Counted from the first letter of the stretch, positions 1-6,596 are shown. The stretch is DNA of 11,235 nt from Candidatus Hecatellales archaeon (GCA_003662485.1 QMYD01000026.1:1-11235), one strand, 5' to 3'. Translations and numbers: made by a program. Notes: generated by a model not told the origin, from the letters alone.

Positions 1-773
1 AGGTGGGTGGCTGCGGCTAGGAGGATGATGGTGGCTCCGGGTGGGAGGTTTACATAGTAGGATAGGGTTAAACCTCCCAGGGTGAAGGCTGCTCCAAGAA
101 GCGTGGATAAGACCATCATTTTCTTCATGTTGTAGGTGTATTGGAGGCTTATGGAGGCTGGGATGGTTAGGAGGGCGATGAGGAGGATAATTCCCACCAC
201 CCTCATGAGGATGACGACGGTTAGGCCTATGAGTGCGAGAAGCGTGAGGTATAAGGGTTCAACGGGAACCCCAGCCGTCCAAGCATACTCCTCGTCGAAG
301 GCTAGGGCTAAAAACTCCTTGTAGAGGAGGAGGATGGTTAAGGCTGTAACGCCTGTAACTGTGAGCATGAGGGCTAGGTCGGAGGAGGTTACCGTTAGAA
401 TGCTTCCGAAGAGGTAGCTTAGAAGGTTGGGTGCGTAGCCTGGCTTGAGGGCTATGAAGACTACTCCCAGCGCCATGCCTACCGCCCAAACTATGCCGAT
501 GACCGCGTCCTCCTGCTGCCTGAACCTGCGGCTTACCACTCCAATGCCTAGGGCGGAGGCAACAGCGAAGCCCATGGCGCCTAGGATGGGGCTTCCACCA
601 AGCAGGTAGCCTAAGCCAACCCCGCCGAAGGAAGCATGGGAAATACCGCCACTGATGAAAACTATTCTTTTAACTACGATGTAGGGGCCGAGGAGGCCGC
701 AGACCACGCTGGCAAGAATCCCAGCATACACAGCATTCCTTACGAATTCGTATTGGAGGAGGCTTTCCAGCAA
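1..773 (-). CDS. znuB: Metal ABC transporter permease, ZnuB/MntB family (partial, C-terminus off window)
   Basis: This is the membrane permease of a zinc/manganese-type ABC importer (ABC-3 family). I translated it by hand on the minus strand: the frame is open without a stop from 773 to base 1, about 257 residues, so only a short C-terminal tail is missing. The N-terminus after the start (ESLLQYEFVRNAVYAG) and the following VVKRIVFISGGISHASFGG are classic for the family. Most of the rest is alternating hydrophobic helices. A TTG at 773 is chosen because an in-frame stop lies just upstream and a GGAG sits 8 nt before it, inside the end of znuC; only 2 nt separate the genes. It is the last visible gene of a znuA-znuC-znuB operon. 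The exact metal (Zn, Mn or other) cannot be read from the permease. Confidence 0.93.
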   Translation of the reverse strand, partial: MLESLLQYEFVRNAVYAGILASVVCGLLGPYIVVKRIVFISGGISHASFGGVGLGYLLGGSPILGAMGFAVASALGIGVVSRRFRQQEDAVIGIVWAVGMALGVVFIALKPGYAPNLLSYLFGSILTVTSSDLALMLTVTGVTALTILLLYKEFLALAFDEEYAWTAGVPVEPLYLTLLALIGLTVVILMRVVGIILLIALLTIPASISLQYTYNMKKMMVLSTLLGAAFTLGGLTLSYYVNLPPGATIILLAAATH

Positions 774-775
774 GT

Positions 776-1534
776 CTAGGTCTCCTCATGCCTTCTCAAA
801 ACCCTGTGGGGAACTCCATGAGCGAGGAGTTCTATGGGGCACTTATAGGTATCCTTTAGAACTTCCTCGCTCAACTCTTTTGGTCCATGATAGTATAGCC
901 TCCGGTTCAGGCAGGCTATCTTATCCACGTAGATGGAGATGGCTCCAATATCATGGGAAACAAGCACTATGGTTACCTCGCTTCTAAGCCTGTTAAGTAG
1001 CTCGTAGAGCTCTGTTTCCATGGGTTTGTCCACGCTGGCGGTGGGCTCGTCGAGGAGGAGTAGCCTAGGCTTGGAGGCTAAAGCCCTCGCAATGAAGACT
1101 CGCTGCCTTTCACCCTCGGAGAGGCTTCCAACCCTCCTATCCTTCAAGTCTAAGATTCCAACAGCCTCCAGAGCTTTGAGGGCTTCCTCCCGGTCTTCTC
1201 GACTGTAGCCTCTGAGGGGTCTGCTGTGTTTTAGCCTGCCCATGAGGACGGCTTCCCAAACGCTTAGGGGGAAGGCCCTATCGTAGGGGCTGTACTGGGG
1301 AACATAGCCCACCAGCCTCCTACCCTTTTCCGGAGGTTCCCCGAAAACCCTAACCAAGCCTCGGCTGGGCTTCACCAATCCAAGGATAACCTTAAGAAGT
1401 GTGGTTTTTCCACCCCCATTGGGCCCTATGATTCCGAGGAAGTCCCCCCTCTCCACGGTTAAGCTTACATCTTCCAGGGCGGGTAGGCCATTATAGTATA
1501 CCCAAACCCCTTCAAGCCTAACAACTTCCCTCAA
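776..1534 (-). CDS. znuC: Metal ABC transporter ATP-binding protein, ZnuC family
   Basis: This is the ATPase subunit that powers the ZnuB permease, 252 residues from the chosen start. Visible motifs: Walker A GPNGGGKTT (37-45), Q-loop Gln80, signature LSEGERQR (138-145), Walker B LLLLDEP (158-164) and H-loop His194. The C-terminal CPIELLAHGVPHRVLR is typical of ZnuC/MntA-type ATPases. The signature reads LSEGE rather than LSGGQ. The frame stays open upstream to 1585, but that extension overlaps znuA. TTG at 1534 is preferred because a GGTGA ending 4 nt before it overlaps the znuA stop codon, and the protein then begins MREVVRLEGVWVYY as in relatives. Gap to znuA is 4 nt, so translation is probably coupled. 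Confidence 0.93.
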   Translation of the reverse strand: MREVVRLEGVWVYYNGLPALEDVSLTVERGDFLGIIGPNGGGKTTLLKVILGLVKPSRGLVRVFGEPPEKGRRLVGYVPQYSPYDRAFPLSVWEAVLMGRLKHSRPLRGYSREDREEALKALEAVGILDLKDRRVGSLSEGERQRVFIARALASKPRLLLLDEPTASVDKPMETELYELLNRLRSEVTIVLVSHDIGAISIYVDKIACLNRRLYYHGPKELSEEVLKDTYKCPIELLAHGVPHRVLRRHEET

Positions 1535-1538
1535 ACTC

Positions 1539-2384
1539 TCACCCTCTCCCAATTTCCAGGGCAGCCCTCCGCAGGTTTTCCACATAGTTTTGGTCTAGGG
1601 GGCTAAGGTACACAGTTCTTCCCTCTATCTCCCTAGCCACTAGCTCAGCGACTTTTGGGTTGAACTCTGGGGAGGCGAAAACGAGTTTAACATGGTGTTT
1701 TCTGGCTTCCTCCACCAGCTCTATTAGGCTTTTCATGGTTGGCTCCTTCCCCTCCCTTTCAATGGGGATCTGGGTTAGGCCATAGTCTCGGGCGAAGTAT
1801 CCCCATGCCGGATGATAAACAATAAACCTCCTATTTTCAGCCTTCGAGAGAATCCTTACGATTTCCCTGTCAAGCTCTAAAAGTTTCTCCTGGAATTTCT
1901 CCTTGTTTTGGGCGTAGTAGGCTTGGCCTTCGGGGTCGGCTTCAGCCAGCCCCCTATAAATATTCTCCACCATGATGATGGCGTTCCTTGGCGAAAGCCA
2001 TACGTGGGGGTCCCCACCCACTACTTTAATTCCCTCAGAGGCGTTTACGAGCAGAACCCCGCCAGCATTCCCCATTAACCGGTTTGTTAGCTCATTCTCG
2101 AAGCATAGGCCGGAGCCAACCCTTACGAAAACCTTGACTTTACCCAGCATTTCAAGCTGGCCTGGCTTTAACTCGTAGGTGCGGGGGTCGGCTCCCGGAG
2201 GTATTAAAACGAACACCCTCACCCTTTCCCCACCAACCTCCTCCACGAGTTTGGCTAGGGGTGGAATGGTTACGGCCACCCCAATCTTATCCTCCTCTGA
2301 GGCTGGGGTTGGATGGGCGAGTATGGAGGCTAGGGAAAACAAGATTATTGCTGTAAGGATGAAGGATGCCGTAAGCCTCCTCAG
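1539..2384 (-). CDS. znuA: Metal-binding lipoprotein/periplasmic-type protein, ZnuA family
   Basis: This is the extracytoplasmic substrate-binding protein (cluster A-I) that delivers metal to ZnuB. The family signature VLIPPGADPRTYE is at about 59-71. DPHVWLSP gives ligand His127, YHPAWGYF gives His191, and Asp264 lies in YLSPLD. The usual first ligand, the His of the family motif DPHTYE, is Arg68 here. There is no His-rich loop. The first ATG/GTG/TTG in frame is TTG 2342, which would cut the signal peptide in half. The frame is open further upstream, and a CTG at 2384 gives a good signal: MRRLTA then a hydrophobic run to about residue 23. CTG 2399 is another option. No cysteine lipobox is obvious, so it may be released or anchored by its uncleaved helix. 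First gene of the operon; 281 residues from 2384. Confidence 0.88.
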   Translation of the reverse strand: MRRLTASFILTAIILFSLASILAHPTPASEEDKIGVAVTIPPLAKLVEEVGGERVRVFVLIPPGADPRTYELKPGQLEMLGKVKVFVRVGSGLCFENELTNRLMGNAGGVLLVNASEGIKVVGGDPHVWLSPRNAIIMVENIYRGLAEADPEGQAYYAQNKEKFQEKLLELDREIVRILSKAENRRFIVYHPAWGYFARDYGLTQIPIEREGKEPTMKSLIELVEEARKHHVKLVFASPEFNPKVAELVAREIEGRTVYLSPLDQNYVENLRRAALEIGRG

Positions 2385-2417
2385 CCCCTGGAACCCCAGA
2401 AGGAGAGGATGAGAACT

Positions 2418-2482
2418 GTTTTATTAAGATTTTCCAGAAATTTAATAAATAATATTTAAATATCCTCAAATTTTAATAAGAA
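2418..2482. promoter_or_regulatory. AT-rich divergent promoter/operator region between znuA and nikR
   Basis: This very AT-rich stretch separates the two divergent operons. A 12-nt perfect palindrome ATATTTAAATAT lies at 2452-2463; its TTTAAATA core is centred about 30 nt before the nikR start, so nikR may be leaderless. On the minus strand TTAATAAAA (about 2419-2427) and TTTATTAAA (about 2440-2448) are TATA candidates for znuA. An imperfect inverted repeat (11 of 12 positions), TTATTAAGATTT at 2421-2432 and AAATTTTAATAA at 2468-2479, flanks the palindrome. It could be two opposed TATA elements or a binding site for the NikR-like regulator. Confidence 0.5.
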
Positions 2483-2488
2483 GTCGGG

Positions 2489-2875
2489 TTGCCCATCGTA
2501 AGCGTCTCCATTCCTGAAAAGCTTCTGAAGGAGTTGGACGACTCGCTGGAGAGGAGGGGCTTCGCCAGCAGGTCTGAGGTGCTTAGGCAGGCTGTGAGGT
2601 TCTTCATCGAGGAGGGTAGAAGCCTTGAGGTTGAGGGTGAAGTAGTGGCTGTGGTAACCGTGGTCTATGAGAAGGCTAAGGGTAGGCTTCTAGCCCATCA
2701 CGAGCATGAAGGTTTGCTTCTAACCTTCCTCCACACCCATGTGGACGAGGGCAGCTGCCTCGAGGTTCTAGTATTGAAGGGCTCAGCTGAGGCTGTGAGG
2801 AAGCTCACCGACAGCATCAGAATGGATGAAAGAGTTAAACAGGTGAAAATAACCGTTCTCGGAGGCCCACGCTAA
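2489..2875 (+). CDS. nikR: NikR-family nickel-responsive ribbon-helix-helix regulator
   Basis: This 128-residue transcription factor has an N-terminal ribbon-helix-helix DNA-binding domain (about 1-45: VSVSIPEKLLKELD, SRSEVLRQAVRFF) and a C-terminal ACT-like metal-sensing domain. The NikR square-planar nickel ligands align exactly with E. coli His76/His87/His89/Cys95 as His71, His82, His84 (in LHTH) and Cys90 (in GSCLEVLVLKG). Extra histidines at 70 and 73 sit next to the first ligand. The start is TTG 2489: an in-frame stop lies at 2477-2479, no SD is visible, and a TATA-like box is about 30 nt upstream, which suggests a leaderless message. It diverges from znuACB, so that operon is the obvious target, alongside autoregulation. 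The symbol rests on the motif; the metal sensed in this host is inferred. Confidence 0.9.
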   Translation: MPIVSVSIPEKLLKELDDSLERRGFASRSEVLRQAVRFFIEEGRSLEVEGEVVAVVTVVYEKAKGRLLAHHEHEGLLLTFLHTHVDEGSCLEVLVLKGSAEAVRKLTDSIRMDERVKQVKITVLGGPR

Positions 2876-2877
2876 AC

Positions 2878-3552
2878 ATGGCCTTAACCATCCATCCAAG
2901 CGTTAGGGAGGCCTTCCCAGACCTCAAAGTCTTAACCTGCAGAATTGAGGGTGTAAAGGTTTCGAGGCGTAATGAGGCTCTGGAAAGGCTTAAGGGGGAA
3001 GTGGTTGAGGAGGTTAAGGCAAAGTATAGGCTTGAGGGTTTGGGAAACCTTCCAACCTTTAAGGCTTATAGGGCCTTCTTCTGGAGGGTTGGCGTAGACC
3101 CAACCAAGAATAGGCCTGCCTCAGAAGCTTTAATCCGCAGAATCCTAAGGGGTAATCCTCCCCCAACCATTAACACCCTGGTTGACGCCTACAACCTTGC
3201 CTCCGTGAAAAGCGAGGTGGCTCTGGCAGCCTTCGACCTAGACGCCGTTAAGGGGGAGCTCACCATGCGGTTTGCAAGTGAAGGCGAAGAATTCCTCGGG
3301 ATAGGCATGGAAAAGCCCATTCGGCTTCGTGGAGGGGAAATCGTAATATCCGATAGTGAAAAACTGGTGGCCATCTACCCTTATAGGGATGCTGAAAACA
3401 CGAAGGTTACGGAGCAGACGAGAAACGTTTTAATCCTTGTATGCGGGGTTCCAGGCCTCTCCAAGGAGAAGCTCAGCCAGGCGGCAGAGGTTGCAGTCAA
3501 CCTCATCATTAAGTTTTGCGGTGGAAGCCTAGTAGAGGAAAAGTTAAGCTAA
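2878..3552 (+). CDS. B3/B4 tRNA-binding-domain protein (PheRS beta-like editing domain)
   Basis: This 224-residue protein resembles free-standing B3/4 domains, the module that edits or binds tRNA in the beta chain of phenylalanyl-tRNA synthetase. Supporting stretches are AYRAFFWRVGVDPTKNRPASEALIRR (given here only as a region, about 64-89), PPPTINTLVDAYNLASVK (about 94-111), and a glycine-rich region with IRLRGGEIVISDSEKLVAIYP (about 148-168), followed by the TEQTRNVLILVCGV segment. Known homologues are presumed aminoacyl-tRNA or amino-acid deacylases, but most are uncharacterised. ATG 2878 begins 2 nt after the nikR stop, so the two are almost surely co-transcribed. The functional link to metal control is not obvious. 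No signal peptide or membrane segment. Confidence 0.8.
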   Translation: MALTIHPSVREAFPDLKVLTCRIEGVKVSRRNEALERLKGEVVEEVKAKYRLEGLGNLPTFKAYRAFFWRVGVDPTKNRPASEALIRRILRGNPPPTINTLVDAYNLASVKSEVALAAFDLDAVKGELTMRFASEGEEFLGIGMEKPIRLRGGEIVISDSEKLVAIYPYRDAENTKVTEQTRNVLILVCGVPGLSKEKLSQAAEVAVNLIIKFCGGSLVEEKLS

Positions 3553-3575
3553 GTTTCCCTCCTTTCCCTCCCACC
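3553..3575 (+). terminator. Polypyrimidine tract downstream of the nikR operon (possible terminator)
   Basis: A run of T and C with only one A begins right after the B3/4-gene stop, in the 42-nt gap between two convergent genes. Archaeal transcription often ends in T-rich tracts, but this one is as rich in C as in T and has no hairpin I can draw, so the call is weak. Confidence 0.22.
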
Positions 3576-3594
3576 TCGAGGGGTAGGTATCGGC

Positions 3595-4914
3595 TTAGTG
3601 GTATGGGTATATGAGGAAGAGGAGTACTCCCAGCACCCATAGAACCCACATGAGGGGGTGAACCTGCTTCCTCCTCCCAGTTGCAGCCATAACCAGTGGG
3701 TAGGCTACAAGCCCCACAGCTAAGCCGAAGCCTATATTGTAGGTGAAGAGCATGAAGGCTATGGTTAGGGTGGCCGGAATCGCCTGAGCCACATCCTCAA
3801 AGTTTATCATCCTTATCGGGGTCATCATCAGAATTCCCACGGTTACTAGGGCTGGGGCTGCAGCGAGCTGGAGGAATCCCGGTGGAAGACCGGAGAAGAA
3901 GGGGGTGAAGGCTAGGGCTGCAAGGAAGAGGAGGCCTGTAACGATGGCGGTCAGCCCTGTTCTCCCTCCCTGCTCTATACCCGTAGCCGACTCAATATAG
4001 GTTCCAGTGGTGCTCGTGCCGAAGAGTGCTCCGAGGATGGTTGCAAGGGAGTCCACGTGCATGACTTTCTCCACCCCTGGAAACCTCCCCTTCTCATTTA
4101 GGAAGCCTGCCCTCGCAGCCAGCCCCATCACCGTTCCAGCCGTATCCAGGAAGTCCATGAGAAACATCACAACGATGATAGGTATGAGAATCAGTGTTGA
4201 AGCAAGTCCTGCGAAGTCGAGTTTGAAGAGTACTTCACCCCAGTTGGGCAGAGGCCCCACCAGTGATGGAACCTTCCTTGGGAGGACTTCTCCAAAGCCT
4301 GCAGCCCCAACGGCGAAGCCTAAAGCCATGGTTATGATGATGCCTAACAGGATGCTGCCTGGAACCTTTTTCACGTAGAGGAGGAGGGTTAAGGCTATGC
4401 CTATGAAGGCGATAATGACCTCAGGCTTGGAGAAGTTTCCCAGCGTTACCGGGGCTCCAGGAATTCCTGGAAGGCTAACTCCAGCATTGGCAAGCCCGAT
4501 GAACATGAGGAAGAGGCCTATGGCTACAGCCCAGCTAGCGGCCAGAAAAGGTGGAATAGCCTCCACCAGCACCCTCCTAAGCCCTGAAATGGAGATGAGG
4601 AAGAAGATTATGCCAGCCACAAAAACAGCTGCGAGCGCCACGTTCCAGGTAACCCCTAAAGCAGCGACCACAGCGAAGGCGAAGAAGGCGTTTTCACCCA
4701 TGTAGGGAGCCATGGCGAAGGGCCGCTTGGCATACACGCCCGTGAGGATGGTGGCTACGGCTGCAGCCATAATCGTGGCCACCATGACGGGGCCTAAAGG
4801 CATCCCAGCATTATGAAGGATCACGGGGTTAACGATTATAATGTAGGCCATGGCGAGAAAGGTTGTAATTCCAGCCACAACCTCAGTACTCTTCCTTTCA
4901 GCCTTACATGTCAG
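3595..4914 (-). CDS. NCS2 family nucleobase permease, AzgA-like (adenine/guanine/hypoxanthine type)
   Basis: This is an integral membrane nucleobase:cation symporter, 439 residues from the chosen start, with about 12-14 hydrophobic segments. AzgA-subfamily signatures: TEVVAGITTFLAMAYIIIVNP (about 10-30), PYMGENAFFAF (70-80), FLMDFLDTAGTVMGLA, and further on FGTSTTGTYIESATGIEQGG and RTGLTAIVTGLLF. These point to purine uptake; the exact base is not readable. The first conventional start is GTG 4878, but the conserved TEV before it would then be lost. CTG 4914 is preferred: GGTGAGG lies at 4925-4919, 4 nt before it, a TATA-like element is about 40 nt upstream, and a stop codon closes the frame at 4921-4923. 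It is monocistronic and divergent from the crotonase gene. Confidence 0.92.
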   Translation of the reverse strand: MTCKAERKSTEVVAGITTFLAMAYIIIVNPVILHNAGMPLGPVMVATIMAAAVATILTGVYAKRPFAMAPYMGENAFFAFAVVAALGVTWNVALAAVFVAGIIFFLISISGLRRVLVEAIPPFLAASWAVAIGLFLMFIGLANAGVSLPGIPGAPVTLGNFSKPEVIIAFIGIALTLLLYVKKVPGSILLGIIITMALGFAVGAAGFGEVLPRKVPSLVGPLPNWGEVLFKLDFAGLASTLILIPIIVVMFLMDFLDTAGTVMGLAARAGFLNEKGRFPGVEKVMHVDSLATILGALFGTSTTGTYIESATGIEQGGRTGLTAIVTGLLFLAALAFTPFFSGLPPGFLQLAAAPALVTVGILMMTPIRMINFEDVAQAIPATLTIAFMLFTYNIGFGLAVGLVAYPLVMAATGRRKQVHPLMWVLWVLGVLLFLIYPYH

Positions 4915-4960
4915 GAAGCCTCACCAAACATAGTTTTAGCCAGTTGCAATTTAAAATTTA
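4915..4960 (-). promoter_or_regulatory. Promoter and SD for the NCS2 permease
   Basis: On the minus strand, AAATTTTAAATT (4960-4949) is a TATA-like box. An SD-like GGTGAGG occupies 4925-4919. A transcript starting about 25 nt after the box would begin near 4928 and carry a leader of roughly 14 nt that contains the SD, ending at CTG 4914. This spacing supports CTG 4914 over GTG 4878 as the start. Confidence 0.5.
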
Positions 4961-5031
4961 GGAGGAAGGCTTTCCAGGCCTCTCTTAACCCCTCTATGAG
5001 GGCTTCCGCCTCAAAGACCTTTCCCTTTAAC

Positions 5032-5073
5032 TTTAAATATCCTTTCCAAGGTTACCCTTCATTCAGGTGGTGA
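5032..5073 (+). promoter_or_regulatory. Promoter and SD for the crotonase gene
   Basis: TTTAAATAT at 5032-5040 is a strong archaeal TATA candidate, about 26 nt before an inferred transcript start near 5062. GGTGGTGA at 5066-5073 matches the archaeal SD GGAGGTGA at seven of eight positions and lies 3 nt before the TTG start at 5077. The remaining intergenic bases (4961-5031) show nothing else I can name. Confidence 0.62.
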
Positions 5074-5076
5074 AAA

Positions 5077-6033
5077 TTGAGTGAGAAAGAGAAATTCGAC
5101 TTTAAAGATATCGTGTATGATAAGCAGTGGTATACCCATACGGCTCTGGTGATGATAAATAGGCCTCAGAGGCTGAACGCCTACACCCTGAACACTTTAA
5201 GGGAGCTCTGCAGGGCTATGGAGGATGCCATGTGGGATGACAACATCCAAGTGATTGTCATAACAGGCGCCGGAGACAAGGGCTTCTGCACGGGTGGAGA
5301 CGTTATCGAGTATGCAGAGGTCTACACGAGGAAGCCCAGCGACTTCTACAAGTGGTTTGACCCCTACTTCCGCTTCTTCGACCTAATCCGACGCTGCGGG
5401 AAACCCGTGGTGGCAAGGGTGAATGGGACGGTGGCTGGAGGTGGAAACGAAATTCACCTAGCCTGCGACCTCTCTGTGGCCGCTGACCACGTAAGGTTTA
5501 TTCAGCCAGGCCCAAGGGTGGGCATGACCTCAATTGGGGGTGCAACCCAATGGCTCCCCATAACCGTTGGAATCCGGAGGGCAGCCTGGATGTGCTTCAT
5601 AAGCGACTTCATAGACGCTAAAACGGCTTTGGAGTGGGGCCTAGTAAACCAGGTTGTACCCTACTCGCAGCTAGACGATGCCGTAAAGAAGGTTTGCAGA
5701 ACCCTGCTGAGCCTTTCACCCTCAAGCCTAAGGAACGCTAAGATTCACATAAACCTTTGGAAGGAGTGGATTTGGGCCCTAACTACTGAGCACTGTAGGG
5801 AATGGTTCTCAGCCCACGCAGGCTCCGTTGAACCCTCCGTAGGCATGTGGCACTACTTCAAGGAGAAGCGTGGCCCAGACTACCTGGACGCGGGCATAAG
5901 GGAGTTCCTCGCCAAGGGTGGAGACCCACGCATACCCTACGGCCCATACCTGAAAACCTGCCCCAAGTGTGGAGCCAAATATCTGCCTGAAAAGTTCAAA
6001 TACTGCGGGGTCTGCGGAGCACCCCTAGAGTAA
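5077..6033 (+). CDS. Crotonase-superfamily acyl-CoA enzyme, MenB / 6-oxocyclohexene-carbonyl-CoA hydrolase-like, with C-terminal zinc ribbon
   Basis: This 318-residue soluble enzyme acts on an acyl-CoA. The crotonase core runs from about 10 to 285. The oxyanion-hole loops are GFCTGGD (69-75) and AGGGNE (120-125). Glu125 matches catalytic Glu144 of rat enoyl-CoA hydratase, but the second glutamate (Glu164) is Gly145 in QPGPRVG. That pattern, with GG at 154-155, recalls MenB and ring-cleaving 6-oxocyclohex-1-ene-1-carbonyl-CoA hydrolases (BamA/Oah) rather than simple enoyl-CoA hydratases. The long insertion I associate with BamA is absent. A CxxC...CxxC zinc ribbon (Cys295, 298, 310, 313) ends the protein, an unusual addition for a crotonase. 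TTG 5077 has a near-perfect SD (GGTGGTGA). The substrate is unknown; menaquinone-type ring closure, alicyclic or aromatic-ring hydration, and fatty-acid hydration are all possible. Confidence 0.85.
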   Translation: MSEKEKFDFKDIVYDKQWYTHTALVMINRPQRLNAYTLNTLRELCRAMEDAMWDDNIQVIVITGAGDKGFCTGGDVIEYAEVYTRKPSDFYKWFDPYFRFFDLIRRCGKPVVARVNGTVAGGGNEIHLACDLSVAADHVRFIQPGPRVGMTSIGGATQWLPITVGIRRAAWMCFISDFIDAKTALEWGLVNQVVPYSQLDDAVKKVCRTLLSLSPSSLRNAKIHINLWKEWIWALTTEHCREWFSAHAGSVEPSVGMWHYFKEKRGPDYLDAGIREFLAKGGDPRIPYGPYLKTCPKCGAKYLPEKFKYCGVCGAPLE

Positions 6034-6046
6034 ACCCTCCCCCAAA

Positions 6047-6058
6047 TTTTGCCTTTTT
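6047..6058 (+). terminator. T-rich tract between crotonase and isochorismatase genes
   Basis: TTTTGCCTTTTT lies 13 nt after the crotonase stop and just before the next start. It fits an archaeal oligo-T termination signal, though with only 38 nt between the genes read-through is also possible. Confidence 0.3.
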
Positions 6059-6071
6059 AGAAGGTTTACCT

Positions 6072-6596
6072 ATGGGTAAGGCTTTAATTGTTGTCGACAT
6101 GCAGAAGGACAACATGTTCAGGGAAGCCTACAGCATTGTGCCTAAGATTAGGAGGCTGATATCAGAGGCGAGGCGTAGGAGGATTCCAGTAGTCTACGCT
6201 TGCGATACGAGGCATCCTGAAGACCTCCTCTTCAAAAGGATAGGCATGAAACCCCACGCCATCAAGGGGACGGAGGGCTGGAAGATTATTGAGGAGCTTA
6301 AACCAGAGGAGGGAGACCTCATCATTGAGAAGCGGATGCTCAGCGCCTTCTTCGGAACAAGCCTAGACTCCATTCTAAGGGAGAAAAACGTGGACAGCCT
6401 GGTTATCGTTGGAATTGCAACCGACGTATGCCTGCTGAAAACAGCCCTAGACGCCTTCGAGCTAGGCTACGAGGTTACGGTTCCACCCGACGGCTGCGCA
6501 GCCCTAACCAGGGAGAGGCATGAGGCAGCCCTAAAGATTCTTGAAGCCCTAAAGGTTCGAATGGTTCCAGTTGAGGAGGCAGCCTCTAACCTTTAA
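6072..6596 (+). CDS. Isochorismatase-fold cysteine hydrolase (nicotinamidase-related)
   Basis: This 174-residue cytoplasmic hydrolase has the isochorismatase-like fold. The catalytic triad is visible: Asp9 (ALIVVDMQKD), Lys87 (IIEKRMLSAFFGT) and nucleophile Cys120 (GIATDVCLLKTA, with the usual cis-peptide segment just before it). His62 in the HAIKGTEGW stretch matches the metal-site histidine of nicotinamidases. The Asp-x-His pair is altered to CDTRHPED (Asp45, His48), so a true nicotinamidase assignment is uncertain. Other amide or ester hydrolases of this fold are equally possible. The start is ATG 6072 with only a weak AAGGT upstream. It follows the crotonase by 38 nt on the same strand, and its last 11 nt overlap the end of the convergent hdrB. 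Confidence 0.85.
   Translation: MGKALIVVDMQKDNMFREAYSIVPKIRRLISEARRRRIPVVYACDTRHPEDLLFKRIGMKPHAIKGTEGWKIIEELKPEEGDLIIEKRMLSAFFGTSLDSILREKNVDSLVIVGIATDVCLLKTALDAFELGYEVTVPPDGCAALTRERHEAALKILEALKVRMVPVEEAASNL

Noticed and set aside
259..489. Minus-strand 76-codon frame inside the znuB region
   Set aside because: It is out of frame with the continuous ZnuB reading frame, which has full family similarity.
2287..2469. Minus-strand 60-codon frame starting MRIFKYYLLNFWK
   Set aside because: It runs through the AT-rich promoter into the znuA signal region in another frame; its hydrophobic start reflects AT-rich codons, and there is no promoter or SD upstream.
4007..4705. Two plus-strand open frames (4007-4378 and 4397-4705)
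   Set aside because: They lie antisense to the NCS2 permease, whose frame carries clear family motifs throughout; their translations are Met/Thr/Ala-rich with no recognisable motif.
4813..5073. Plus-strand frame of 86 codons spanning the permease/crotonase gap
   Set aside because: It overlaps the permease N-terminus and both promoters, has no SD or promoter of its own and no domain-like sequence.
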